Below, piece after piece: positions 36,138-47,104 of a DNA stretch of 64,000 bases. The DNA comes from Megaustenia siamemsis. Lineage: Eukaryota; Mollusca; Gastropoda; Stylommatophora; Ariophantidae. The stretch covers positions 61,601,388-61,665,387 of the forward strand of contig JAVIAB010000046.1 of NCBI GenBank assembly GCA_032433765.1, given 5' to 3'. The notes beneath the pieces were generated by a model. That model searched no databases and had not been told where the DNA came from. It saw only the letters and a program-made list of their open reading frames with translations. A program made the translations under genes and the position numbers. Each line of letters begins with the position of its first letter. Position 1 is the stretch's first letter.

Positions 36138-36803
36138 CATTATCATCAAATCAAGTGCCTTCTCCACAATGAAGGTTGGCTACCTTGGATCACTATTCTA
36201 CTCTGTTTCTTGCTTTGATGGTGCAGGCTGTCATAGATTGACTCGTCCATCTTTTGATGTTACTCGTCCATGTTAGTCTTGGTGTGCCTCTGCCTCTTTT
36301 ACCTTGTATTTTCCCTTCCAATATTACTTTTAGTAGGCTGTTGTGTCTTTTAACATGCCCCAAAAATTTCATTTGTCTTGCTCTAATTGTGTTTAGTAGT
36401 CCTTTTTTCATTTTTAGTTGTTTTAAAACTTCCTCATTTGTTTTCTTTTCTTTCCATCCAATTCTACCTATTCTTCTATAAATCCACATTTCAAAGGCTT
36501 CAATTTTGTGTTCTGTTTTCTTGTCTAATGTCCATGTTTCTGCACCATACAGGAATATTGAGAAGATATAACATTTTGCTATTCTTAATTTTAACCCTGG
36601 TGTTATTTGTTTTGATGTTAGTATATTTTTCATGGCATTGAAATTACTTTTTGCCATACCTATTCTTTTATTTATTTCAGTTGTACATTTTCCACCACTG
36701 GTTATAGTATGTCCCAGGTAGATGTAGTTCTGAACTGTCTCTAGATGTATTCCTTCAACTTTGATATTTAATTGTAGGTCTTGAGAATTTCCTTTGTTTA
36801 TCT
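36138..36803 (-). mobile_element. Retrotransposon A4, 3' fragment
   Basis: Minus frame KSNFNAMKNILTSKQITP, GAETWTLDKKTEHK, RIGWKEKKTNEEV, KFLGHVKRHNSLLK, ending in a short ATG-type tail. The 5' end meets a (TC)n tract at 36803. Confidence 0.85.
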
Positions 36804-37150
36804 CTCTCTCTCTCTCTGCGATCAGGACTCAATCATAGTAAGGGTTCCAGACTCTCACATGAAGTCAGCTGTCAGGCTAAGTGTGTTGATCGCCTCCACA
36901 GACAGAACATCACAAGTAGAGTTCGCCAGATCAACTCTGATTGAGCACCCGTTAAAACGTTGCACTGTGTTCTGCGCCAGTGGCACAGTGCATCCGATTT
37001 CAGCCAGCAATTTATTCGGGTTTGCTTTCCCTAGCCTTTGATTGTCCCCAATCTTCCTGCAAGGCAGCAGATTGTCTTTTCTGTAGGGGGATTCTGCCCT
37101 TAGATGGTCGGCCCTCCCAGGTTTACGAGCACCATCTGCCCGAGTCACTA
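36804..37150. other. GC-richer unclassified stretch
   Basis: It lies between (TC)n and the 38-bp array. A 97-codon open minus frame (36855-37148) has no motif that I recognise. It may be a repeat of another family. Confidence 0.35.
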
Positions 37151-37151
37151 G

Positions 37152-37799
37152 AGGTGACTAACACAGACATGCACACACAAAGATATGAGATGTGACTAAC
37201 ACAGACACGCACGCACAAAGATGTGAGATGTGACTAACACAGACATGCACACACAAAGATGTGAGATGTGACTAACACAGACATGCACACACAAAGATTT
37301 GAGATGTGACTAACACAGACATGCACACACAAAGATATGAGATGTGACAAACACAGACATGCACATAGCGATACGAGGCACGACTAACACTAACACACAT
37401 CAAGATATATGACACATGACTAACATAAACATGCACACAAAGATATGAGATATGACTAACATAGATATGCACACACAAAGATATGACACATGACTAACAT
37501 AGACATACACACACAAAGATATGACACATGCCTAACATTGACATGCACACAAAGATATGAGATATGACTAACATAGCCATGCACACAAAGATATGAGATA
37601 TGACTAACATAGCCATGCACACACAAAGATATGAGATGTGACTAACACAGACATGCACACACAAAGATATGAGATATGACTAACATAAACATGCACACAA
37701 AGATATGAGATATCACTAACCCAGACATGCACACACAAAGATCTGACATATGACTAACACTGGTACACACTACGATATGAGATATGACTAAACACAGAC
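37152..37799. repeat. 38-bp minisatellite, about 17 copies
   Basis: The unit is GTGACTAACACAGACATGCA followed by CACACAAAGATATGAGAT. It begins where similarity of the MEGF-like sequence ends (37800). Confidence 0.92.
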
Positions 37800-39283
37800 A
37801 CGTGGGAATCACAGGTTTCGTTAAACATTTGTCCGGAGATTTGAGAGTGCAGTCTGACCCATAGAACGTTCTCTTGCATGTACAGATTCCCGATCGACTG
37901 TTCACAGGTGTCGTTGAAACAGTTGTCTGGACATTTGAGAGTACATATGATGTCACAGCCATCAGAACACATCTGTTCGCACTGTAGCCCAAAATTACCA
38001 TCGGGACAAGTGTCATTACAGGTATAGCAAAGATGTTTACATTGTAGGCATTTTCCGGATTTTTCCTCAATTAAAGGACAGACACTGAGACAAGACCCGG
38101 AACAGTCGTGTCCATAGATCCCATGTGAACAGTTGCCGTGACAAGTACCGATGATGACATTGCAGCCTTTACTACACCCACTACACATTGCACAAAATGA
38201 CCAAGAATGCTCATCCAGACAATAGGCGTCTGTAAATGTTTGCACCTCACATACCGTCAGTGCACTGTCGGCCTGCGAAATGGTCGGTGAGAACTCAATC
38301 GTAATGTATGCCATTGGCGTTTGTGTTTTGACTACAATAGAGTTCACAGATAAATTAGGGTATGATATATCATTATACTGGAACACTACTCCGCCACTGT
38401 CAGATAAAGCATTTAGAGTGGCATTCTTTACCCAAATCATAGTGCTAGCTCGATGATAGATTCGAATGGTGTGAGTCTTCTGGAGCATTGCAAAGTTCAG
38501 ATACCAGTAAACAGAATTGGTTCCACTTCTCCATTGTGTGTGTGTGCAGTCATTGTCATAGAGATTGGTCTTTGTTTTGCTATTAACTGCGGCCTCTGGT
38601 CCACATCTGTCTCCTGTATAACAAGCATCAAATGTGTCGGTCTGGTTTGTGTTCTGTTTGAGAGCCACTTTCCGACCCCCGCCAATGTAGATGGAGCAGA
38701 TATTTGCAACTATCACCCTTTCAATCAGTAACTTGTTGATCAGACCAGCCCCAGAGCAGAAGACATCAATCTCGTGCGGACTAACTACAAACCTTGATAC
38801 ATTGTTACATGAAGCAGAACCATTCAGTTTTACCGTGAAACTGTCCGGATATTTTAAGTCATTTGCATAAATCCTAAACCAGGAGCACGGCAAAGATTGA
38901 TTGAGAGTTGCCTCAACTGATGTAGAATCTGTGTCCGGATTACATGAGGTGTCGTTGTTATCAAACAGGAAGGTAGGTTCAGATTTTTGGGCATATTTGT
39001 AAATAAAATCCAAGTACTGACACTGGGGTCCAAAAATTTCGTGCTGACAACTGTCATTGTTTGGGCATGTCCCTGTAGTTTTGTCACAAACTAAGTCATT
39101 ATAGCAGTGACATTGTAACGAACAATTTGCCCCAAACCAACCATCGCCACAAGTAAGGTCATTAGCTTCCATGGTTGCTAACGAAGCCAGCGAATAAAGA
39201 CTTGATCTACAGCGATGGTTAACAAACTGTGTACACACATTTATTATCAAACCCGTGATTACATTTTTTAAAAAATCCGGCAA
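37800..39283 (-). pseudogene. Nested MEGF-like / fucolectin-EGF sequence, frameshifted
   Basis: A continuous minus-strand reading frame of nearly 1.5 kb lies inside the 11.3-kb CUB-gene intron, on the same strand. From its start it shows an EGF-like stretch (GDGWFGANC, CQHEIFGPQCQY; residues about 45-92), a galactose-binding-like module (about 92-205) and a second discoidin/fucolectin-like module (from GGGRKVALKQ to CEVQTF, about 205-350). Laminin/MEGF-type Cys-rich repeats follow (CSKGCN, CSGSC, CPDGNFGLQC; about 355-475). This order is typical of molluscan receptors annotated as multiple EGF-like domain proteins. At about 37887-37892 the frame shifts by one base: GICTCKRTFYGSDC continues in the next frame. 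An ATG exists at 39170-39172, but there is no signal peptide or transmembrane segment. It could be a retrocopy, a duplicated large exon, or one exon of a nested gene. Confidence 0.7.
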
Positions 39284-39296
39284 CTCACTGTGGTAA

Positions 39297-39348
39297 CAGA
39301 TTAAATAATTGTTGTAGATCTTTAGGATTTTCTGCTAGTAGTACAGTC
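39297..39348 (-). mobile_element. Family A sliver
   Basis: It reads LLAENPKDLQQL on the minus strand, identical to the family A RT block. No tail. Confidence 0.7.
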
Positions 39349-39353
39349 AAGTC

Positions 39354-39357
<4 letters not shown>

Positions 39358-39408
<51 letters not shown>
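39358..39408. repeat. (TA)n microsatellite
   Basis: About 24 TA units. Confidence 0.95.
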
Positions 39409-39410
<2 letters not shown>

Positions 39411-39702
39411 GTAGGAAAATAAAACAGATGAAACTATAATGTAGGAAAAAATAAAACAAATAGAAAATGATATCATAAAATATAATAGGTGAAGCTATAA
39501 TATAGGAAAAATAAAACAGGTAGAATAATATCAGAAAATAAAACAGGTGAAGCTATAATATAGGAAAATAAACAGAGTGAAGCAATAACAGAGTGGAGTA
39601 CTGTGTCACATGATGAAAAGGTATTGTGACAGCTGATTGAGTGGAATTATGTAACATATATGGTAAAAAAGCACTGTAACAAGTGATACATTTGAGCACA
39701 CT
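39409..39702. repeat. 29-bp AT-rich array, second block, passing into degenerate repeats
   Basis: AAAATAAAACAGGTGAAGCT units as at 29690-30181, then weaker repeats with GTGATA(C/G)A and GAGCAC(T/A) that continue across B2 to 40850. Confidence 0.75.
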
Positions 39703-39713
39703 AATATATGAAA

Positions 39714-40661
39714 TATTTCTTCATAATGAAGAAATGCTGCACTGGTAATAAAGGCATCGAATGGATACAAGGAGACCATTTGGAGGACCTCGACTTTGCT
39801 GATGACATAGTTCTCATCAGCAGTCAGATAAAAACGATGCAGGAAAACACAAATGAACTATCATCAATAGCCAGCAAAATTGGGCTTGAGGTCAATCATG
39901 AAAAGACTAAAGTCATGAAAAGTTTAATTCCAACAAGTGACAAAATATACATGGAAAACAAACCAGTAGAAGAGATCGATCACTTTATCTATCTTGGAAG
40001 TCACATTGATCGAGAAGGGGATACGAGCAAAGAAATTAGAATCAGACTGGCTAAAGCAGCAATGTCTTTCAGAAGCCTTGAAAAGTTGTGGAAATCAAAA
40101 CTCATTAGCACAAACACAAAACTTAGGCTATTCAAATCAAATGTACTATCAACCCTTACGTATGCGTGTGAAAGCTGGAAAACAACAAGAGATATAGAAA
40201 CAAAGTTGAACGCATTCGAAAATAAATGTCTAAGGAAAATACTTGGTATAGAATGGAACGAATTCAAAACAAACGAGGAAATTAGAGAAATCGCCAATCA
40301 ACCACTAATATCTTCAGTAATAAAGAAAAGACGATGGTCATACGTTGGACATGTGATGAGAAGAGATAATAATCGAATAGCAAAGCAAGCCCTCATATGG
40401 GAAACAACAGGTAAAAGAAAAAGAGGAAGACCCAGGGAGACACTGAGAAGAACATTGATGAGAGAGGCAAGAGCAGCAGGAATCGGCTCCCTCAATGAGA
40501 TAGAACTGCTTGCACAGAACAGAGACAGATGGCGAGATTTGATAAAATATCTTTAAAAGAAAACTGCTAGAACAAAAATTCATATAGGAGAAGGTGTATC
40601 TTGGTCTACGCCCTATGGGCCGGTTACGGCTCGAAAGGTCAATAGATAGATAGATAGATAG
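39714..40661 (+). mobile_element. Retrotransposon B2, 5'-truncated, near-identical to B1
   Basis: Exact 11-bp repeats AATATATGAAA (39703-39713 and 40662-40672). A 282-codon open frame (39708-40556) runs from KKCCTGNKG and FADDIVLI to RDLIKYL without a stop. The tail is (GATA)n. There are few differences from B1 over about 930 bp, so it is young. Confidence 0.93.
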
Positions 40662-40850
40662 AATATATGAAAGAAAGTAATTTGAAAAGTGATAGAGTTG
40701 AGCACTGTGTCATATAGTATGTTGTAATACAGTGGAATGTTGTGGTATCTTGTATAGTAATATGACAAGTGACAGAGTTAAACAATGAGACAAGTGTTGA
40801 GTGGAGCACTGTGATATGTGATGTGGTTGAGCAGTGTGACAAATGAAATG
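40662..40850. repeat. Degenerate 35-40 bp tandem repeat at the donor of exon 40857-40981
   Basis: In minus sense, units with CTCAAC..TGTCAC(T)TGTCATAT recur from the first bases of the intron onward and continue beyond B2. Confidence 0.55.
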
Positions 40851-40856
40851 GCATAC

Positions 40857-40981
40857 CCTGATTTGAGTGCCTTCAGGAGCAGTAATTTTCCAAGCACATG
40901 CAAGCGTAGAGTGTAAGTGGCTAACATTGTTGCTGGGACTGGCAATGACTCCCTGAGGGTCTCTCAGCAAGCCTCCACATT
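40857..40981 (-). CDS. CUB gene exon 3: first part of CUB domain b
   Basis: 125 nt, phase 1 in, phase 0 out. The acceptor is AATTGTTTCAG and the donor is GTATGC. It encodes ECGGLLRDPQG, ASPSNN and LACAWKI, ending at the GTQIR strand. It is shorter than the other first-half exons because the intron sits before, not after, the third cysteine. The following intron (11.3 kb) opens with a degenerate 35-40 bp tandem array and carries a nested MEGF-like pseudogene and several retroelements. Confidence 0.87.
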
Positions 40982-41089
40982 CTGAAACAATTATTAGACT
41001 CAGCAGTAGACAATATTCAATTGACCTCCAGCAGCACACTAAATCAAAATAAAATAACCAATTTTGCAACACTATCTAATCCAAAAGCC

Positions 41090-43220
41090 AATTTGAATGA
41101 AGAGGACATAGAAAATAGAAGACATTTCCTTAAATTTAAGAATACAGTAAAGAATGTTGCAATTAATACAGTGAGCCACACATAAAAATAAAAGAAAAAG
41201 TTGATAAGTGAGACTAAGCTGCAAAAGTTAGGAAAAAATTTAAGCTAAATGACCTAACAACAAAAAACATATCTTTGTATGACTCCAATAAACAAACAAG
41301 ACAAAGAAGTAAAGGTCAGTGCATGAAAGGACAAACACAATTGTATTGACAATCTAGCCTCAGAAGCTGAAAAGGTAGCAAAATCAGGGAACTTCAAAGC
41401 TTTGCACTCTACAATGAAACAGCTGTGCAGTCATTTACCACCACCATTAAACATCCCACATCTCAATGAGGAAGTAGTTTTGTCTAACTCAAACAATCCA
41501 ACAACAAAGTAAACAATAACAAACCAGCAGGAGATGATGAGATCTCAGGAGAAATGAGGAAGTTGTTTTGTCTAACTCAAACAATCCATCAACAAAGTAA
41601 ACAATAACAAACCAGCAGGAGATGATGAGATCTCAGGAGAAATGAGGAAGTTGTTTTGTCTAACTCAAACAATCCAACAACAAACTAAACAATAACATAG
41701 CAGCAGGAGATGATGAGATGTCAGGAGAAATGAGGAAGCTGTTTTGTCTAACTCAAACAATCCAACAACAAAGTAAACAATAACATAGCAGCAGGAGATG
41801 ATGGGATCTCAGGAGAAATGAGGAAGTTGTTTTGTCTAACTCAAACAATCCAACAACAAAGTAAACAATAACATAGCAGCAGGAGCTGATGGGATCTCAG
41901 GAGAAATGAGGAAGTTGTTTTGTCTAACTCAAACAATCCAACAACAAACTAAACAATAACATAGCAGCAGGGGATGATGAGATCTCAGGAGAAATGAGGA
42001 AGTTGTTTTGTCTAACTCAAACAATCCAACAACAAAGTAAACAATAACATAGCAGCAGGAGATGATGAGATCTCAGGAGAAATGAGGAAGTTGTTTTGTC
42101 TAACTCAAACAATCCATCAACAAAGTAAACAATAACATAGCAGCAGGAGATGATGAGATGTCAGGAGAAATGAGGAAGCTGTTTTGTCTAACTCAAACAA
42201 TCCAACAACAAACTAAACAATAACATAGCAGCAGGAGATGATGGGATCTCAGGAGAAATGAGGAAGTTGTTTTGTCTAACTCAAACAATCCAACAACAAA
42301 GTAAACAATAACATAGCAGCAGGGGATGATGAGATCTCAGGAGAAATGAGGAAGTTGTTTTGTCTAACTCAAACAATCCAACAACAAACTAAACAATAAC
42401 ATAGCAGCAGGAGATGATGAGATCTCAGGAGAAATGAGGAAGTTGTTTTGTCTAACTCAAACAATCCATCAACAAAGTAAACAATAACATAGCAGCAGGA
42501 GATGATGAGATGTCAGGAGAAATGAGGAAGCTGTTTTGTCTAACTCAAACAATCCAACAACAAAGTAAACAATAACATAGCAGCAGGAGATGATGGGATC
42601 TCAGGAGAAATGAGGAAGTTGTTTTGTCTAACTCAAACAATCCAACAACAAAGTAAACAATAGCATAGCAGCAGGAGCTGATGGGATCTCAGGAGAAATG
42701 AGGAAGTTGTTTTGTCTAACTCAAACAATCCATCAACAAAGTAAACAATAACATAGCAGCAGGAGATGATGAGATCTCAGGAAAAATGAGGAAGTTGTTT
42801 TGTCTAACTCAAACAATCCAACAACAAAGTAAACAATAACATAGCAGCAGGAGCTGATGGGATCTCAGGAGAAATGAGGAAGTTGTTTTGTCTAACTCAA
42901 ACAATCCAACAACAAAGTAAACAATAACATAGCAGCAGGAGATGATGAGATCTCAGGAAAAATCTCTTAACACCGTTCAATGAAGCGTGGCACAATGAAT
43001 TCCACAACAATGGAAATATTGGTTGTTTGTGAAGCTCCCTAAACAAGGGCATTTATCAGATGTCAACTCTTCAGCAGCACAATATTAGAAAGATTGAAGA
43101 AGTCAGGAGATAAAATAAAACTTAAGAGAAGAATAAGCAGAATCCAGACATCAGTAATGTATTCACCACATTTTCACTCTCAGAACCATTATTTATAAAT
43201 GTGCCAGCAAGGTAAAAGAG
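41090..43220 (+). mobile_element. Retrotransposon K, with an internal minisatellite
   Basis: The left part reads CIDNLASEAEKVAKSGNFKA, then LHSTMKQLCSHLPPP. The right part (from 42965) reads FNEAWHNEFHNNG and VKLPKQGHLSDV. Together these are the linker-to-RT region of a B-like ORF (B1 has YIDNLAEKAE, NNKAAGEDKLTAEI, VKIPKKGNLRDC). An 88-bp array sits exactly between them, at the NNKPAGDDEISGEM block. Broken by stops. Confidence 0.75.
41465..42962. repeat. 88-bp minisatellite, about 17 copies
   Basis: Units consist of GAGGAAGTTGTTTTGTCTAA, CTCAAACAATCCAACAACAA, AGTAAACAATAACATAGCAG and CAGGAGATGATGAGATCTCA plus short links. Variant blocks (GATGT/GATCT, AAGCTG/AAGTTG, AAACT/AAAGT, CATCAA/CAACAA) recur in groups, which suggests higher-order duplication. 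Confidence 0.95.
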
Positions 43221-43364
43221 GGAATGTGTACTATGAGAATGGGGAGGAGAGGAAGGATAATTGACTAGTGATAAATATTCAAATAGTCACAATATGAGTG
43301 GTCATGGTCAAGAAAGCTAGAACTGATTCACTGAGTGAATTGAAATTTTATATGGTGGAATGAG

Positions 43365-44095
43365 TGAACAAACACGGGGAAAGGGTAATTTACATAGGAA
43401 AAGTAGTTGATAGAGGAGGAAAGGTAGTTTACATAAGGGAAAATGTAGTTTACCACAGGGGAAAAGGTAGTTTACATAGGGGAAAAGGTAATTTACATGG
43501 GAAAAGTAGTTTACAGAGGGGAAAAAGTAATTTACACAGGAAAAGGTAGTTTACATAGGGGAAAATGTAGTTTACCACAGGGAAAAAGGTAGTTTACCCA
43601 GGGTAAAATGGTAGTTTATCACAAGGGAATAAGTAATTTACCCTGCAGAAAAGGTAGTTTACCACAGGGGAAAAGGTAGTTTGTCACAGGGGAAAAAGTA
43701 ATTTATCCCAGCGGAAAAAAATATTTTACCAAAGGGGAAAGGAAGTTTACCCAGGGGAAAAAAGTCGTTTACCCAGGGGAAAAGTAGTTTATCCAGGGAA
43801 ATTGCAGTTTACCACAGGGTAAAAGTAATTTACCTCAGCGGAAAAGGTAGTTTACCACAGGGGAAAAGGTAGTTTACCCAGGAGAGAATGTAATTTACAC
43901 AGGGGAAAAGGTAGTTTACCACAGGGGAACTGTAGTTTACACAGCAAAAAATGTAATTTTGCACAGGTGAAAAGACAGTTTGCACAGGGAAAAAGGTAGT
44001 TTACCGAGGGGAAATGTTAGTTTACATAGAAAAAAAGGTAGTTTACAGAGAGGAAAAAGATAGTTTACACATAAAAAAGGTTAATTGTACAGGTA
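43365..44095. repeat. 21-22 bp minisatellite, about 33 copies
   Basis: The unit resembles GGGGAAAAGGTAGTTTACCA(CA). Length and sequence vary between units. Confidence 0.92.
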
Positions 44096-44404
44096 ACCTG
44101 GGTCACTCAGAGAGTCATACGATGGTATTACACTGGCTATTTGGTAGACCGCACAAGAGCATTGAGACATCTAATTAATGAGGATGGATGTGAACAACTG
44201 GTCCAATAGCTAAGAATGAGAATAGATGTTAGGAAGGAGATCATCATTGGATAATGAGAAAGACTAAAGTTAAGGCATAGTAGATATCAAAGTCCACCAG
44301 GACTAACTGTAGTACTGAAATACAGATTAGATAAAAGGATAGTATTCATGGAGGGGTCAAGGCAAAGAGATGCTAATAAATGCAAAAAATTGCAAAGCTT
44401 CAGT
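44096..44404. other. Unclassified stretch
   Basis: No recognised similarity; it could be decayed retroelement sequence. Confidence 0.4.
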
Positions 44405-44915
44405 AAAGCTGAATCTGAAGGAGAAGTGCAAAAAACATTGCAAAAATGGTACGGTTAAAGCGTTATGTAATTGATAGACGACACAAATTTGAACAACGTT
44501 TCAGCGCAATAGGCTTTCAGCAGGAACAAACAAACAACACACACACACACACAATTATGTAAGTAAATAAGATAAATCCTACATGGCTAACTAATAATGA
44601 AGCATCCAAAACAAAATAATTTCAAAATCTAAAATCCTTTCTCCCTCTGGCCACGACACAGGGAAGTTATTGTTATTTTTGTTCCTCGTACTAGTTTGAA
44701 ATTATTTTGTTTTGGATACTTCATTATTAGTTAGCTATGTAGGATTTATCTCATTTACTTACATTTGTGTGTATGTGTGTGTTGTTTGTTTGTTCCTGCT
44801 GAAGACCTATTGCACTGAAACGTCGTTCGAATTTGTGTCGTCTATTAATTACATAAAGCTTTAACCATACCAGTTATGCAATTTTTTTTCATTTCTCCTT
44901 CTGGTATTCATAGAT
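44405..44915. mobile_element. Foldback element with about 215-bp inverted arms
   Basis: The left arm (about 44405-44620) and right arm (about 44696-44915) are imperfect reverse complements around a 75-bp centre. Shared strings include GACGACACAAATT, CAGCAGGAACAAACAAACAA and CTAACTAATAATGAAG. In plus sense the right arm carries CTGAAGACC then CTGAAACGTCG (44799-44825), the same kind of hammerhead-like core as in 17140-17493. It has no ORF. Confidence 0.85.
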
Positions 44916-45055
44916 CAAGGATGATACTGATTTCATATGCTGTGAGAGCAGAGTGTCTGGACATGTTAAGAGAGGTATTTTATTTGTGTACAGTGTAATT
45001 TGGATCACGTCTACTAGTTTTTGTTATTAAAGTTAATATTTTAAAAAATATATAT

Positions 45056-46119
45056 AGCACCCCCATCACGCCAACTGGCATATAGGGAATATGGTGTTAG
45101 TGACCATAAATTTTACAGACCTTCGACACATGATGTTTTGGGTAATGTGGTCGGTATTACACCCGTGCAGCTTTCTATCTATCTATTGACCTTTCGAGCC
45201 GTAGCCGGCCCATAGGGAGTAGACCAAGATGCTCCTTCTCTTATCTGAATTTTTGTTCTAGCAGTTTTCAATTCTTTTAAAGATATTTTATCAAATCTCG
45301 CCATTTCTCTCTGTTCTGTGCAAGCAGCTCTATCTCATTGAGGGAGCCGATTCCTGCTGCTCTTGCCTCTCTCATTAATGTTCTTCTCAGTGTCTCTCTG
45401 GGTCTTCCTCTTTTTCTCTTACCCGTTGTTTCCCACATGAGGGCTTGCTTTGCTATTTGGTTATTATCTCTTTTCATCACATGTCAAACATATGACCATC
45501 GTCTTTTCTTTATTATTGAAGATATTAGTGGTTGATTGGCAATATCTCTAATTTCCTCGTTTGTTTTGAATTCGTCCCACGCTATACCAAGTATTTTCCT
45601 TAGACATTTATTTTCGAATGTGTTCAACTTTGTTTCTATATCTCTTGTTGTTTTCCAGCTTTCACATGCATATGTAAGGGTTGATAGTACATTTTATTTG
45701 AATAGCCTAAGTCTTGTGTTTGTGCTGATGAGTTTTGATTTCTACAACTTTTCAAGGCTTCTGAAAGACATTGCTGCTTTAGCTATTCTGATTCTAATTT
45801 CTTTGCTTGTATCCCCTTCTCGATCAAAGTGACTTCCAAGACAGATAAAGTGATTGATCTCTTCCACTGGTTTGTTTTCCCATGTATATTTTGTCGTCTG
45901 TTGGAATTAAGCTTTTCATGACTTTAGTCTTTTCATGATTGATCTCAAGCCCAATTTTGCTGGCTATTGATAGTACATTTTTACAGCTTTACTTTCCCAG
46001 AAAAAAAAATTATGGTACCCATTAAAAGCTGGGTGAACCGGAAGCCGTCAGTTGGGATCGAACCCTACCTCTTGTCCTCTGTAGTCCAGTTCACTAACCA
46101 CTGAGCTATCACGGCTCCC
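45056..46119 (-). mobile_element. tRNA-derived SINE 1, copy 2, split by B3
   Basis: The tail-side half (45056-45174) and the tRNA-like head (45991-46119; minus-strand TAGCTCAGTGGTTAG and GGTTCGATCCC boxes) align with the intact copy at 56552-56809 once B3 is removed. Confidence 0.9.
45175..45983 (-). mobile_element. Retrotransposon B3, 5'-truncated, inserted in SINE 1
   Basis: A 7-bp duplication CAGCTTT (45168-45174 and 45984-45990). Minus strand GKRKRGRPRETLR and LIKYL, with an in-frame TGA before HVMKRDN. The tail is (GATA)n. Confidence 0.92.
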
Positions 46120-46124
46120 TAAAA

Positions 46125-46713
46125 TGATTAAAGTTGGTGAATTTTAACCTCAGATGGTAGATGTACAACAGAGGTGAGATGCAGAATGGCTCAAGAAAAA
46201 GCAGCTTTCCAAAAAAATGTGGAAGATAATGTGCAATTCATTTTGACAATAGAAACAAGAAAAAGAGTTCTTAAATGTGATGTAGAGACAGTCTTAATAT
46301 ATGAATGTGAACCATGGACAGTGTGAAAACAAACAAGAAAATCACTGGAGGCTGTAGAAATGTGGTTTTACAGAAGAATGTTGAGAATACCATGGACAGC
46401 TAAGAAGAATAATGAAAATGTTCTGAACGAGGCCAAAGCAATAAGAAAGCTAATTTCCAATATTGATAAGAAACCTTCATCATTTTTTGGCCATGCAATG
46501 AGAAGGAAACAGCTGGAATATATATATTATTTATATTGTGACAACTGGGAAAATTGATGAATGAGGAGATGGAAGCAAAGAGAAAAGATACTGGACAGTT
46601 TAAGAGAATGGCTTGGAAGAAGGTCAACAACACAAATGATAAATAACTAACGACATTGAAAGTTGTGGAGAGACATGATGACCTACGCCAGCAGGCATGG
46701 TAGTTGATGATGA
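46125..46713 (+). mobile_element. Family D (second subfamily) 3' fragment
   Basis: TSDGRCTTEVRCRMAQEKAA, WFYRRMLRIPWTAKKNNENV and FFGHAMRRKQLEY; tail GTAGTTGATGATGA. Confidence 0.8.
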
Positions 46714-47104
46714 TATATACATGCATCTGTGTAACCTTGTGCCAGTCATGATTTAATTTGTATAAACATATTCCTACTTTTACATTTAGTTATTTTATAT
46801 AGTTTCTTGCAAACATTCTTTACTGGAAAGTTATGTCCTCCTTCTACACATGGTGTATGCAAAGGAATCATGGGAAAGAGTGTGATTTTTCCATTTTAAT
46901 TAGCAGTGTTTATCACAGACAAAAATTAGCTGATCGAAATGGCACTGATTTTAATGTTGGAATTCAATTGACGACAGCTGAAAAAGCCAGTAATTTAACA
47001 TTTTTTTTTTTTTTAATGTTTTGAATAATGACAATATCTAAGTAACAAAGAGAGCAGTTATTTCAGCTATTTCAATTTGGATTTAGAAAAAAAAATAGTC
47101 TGAT

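Noticed and set aside
36855..37148. Possible small host gene
   Set aside because: It has no motif, start context or splice sites; it is kept only as an unclassified stretch.
37272..37478. Cys/His-rich short open frame
   Set aside because: It is a translation of the 38-bp array on the minus strand; period 38 changes the frame with each unit.
37754..39283. MEGF-like block as an additional exon of the CUB gene
   Set aside because: It lies in the phase 0 intron that splits CUB domain b. Splicing it in would break that domain, and exon 40857-40981 joins 29314-29542 perfectly without it.
41465..42962. CRISPR-like array of repeats
   Set aside because: Units are contiguous 88-bp tandem copies with point variants and no spacers, in an animal genome. 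It is a minisatellite.
43364..43549. Small basic protein with Gly-Lys repeats
   Set aside because: It is a frame through the 22-bp minisatellite, broken as soon as unit length varies.
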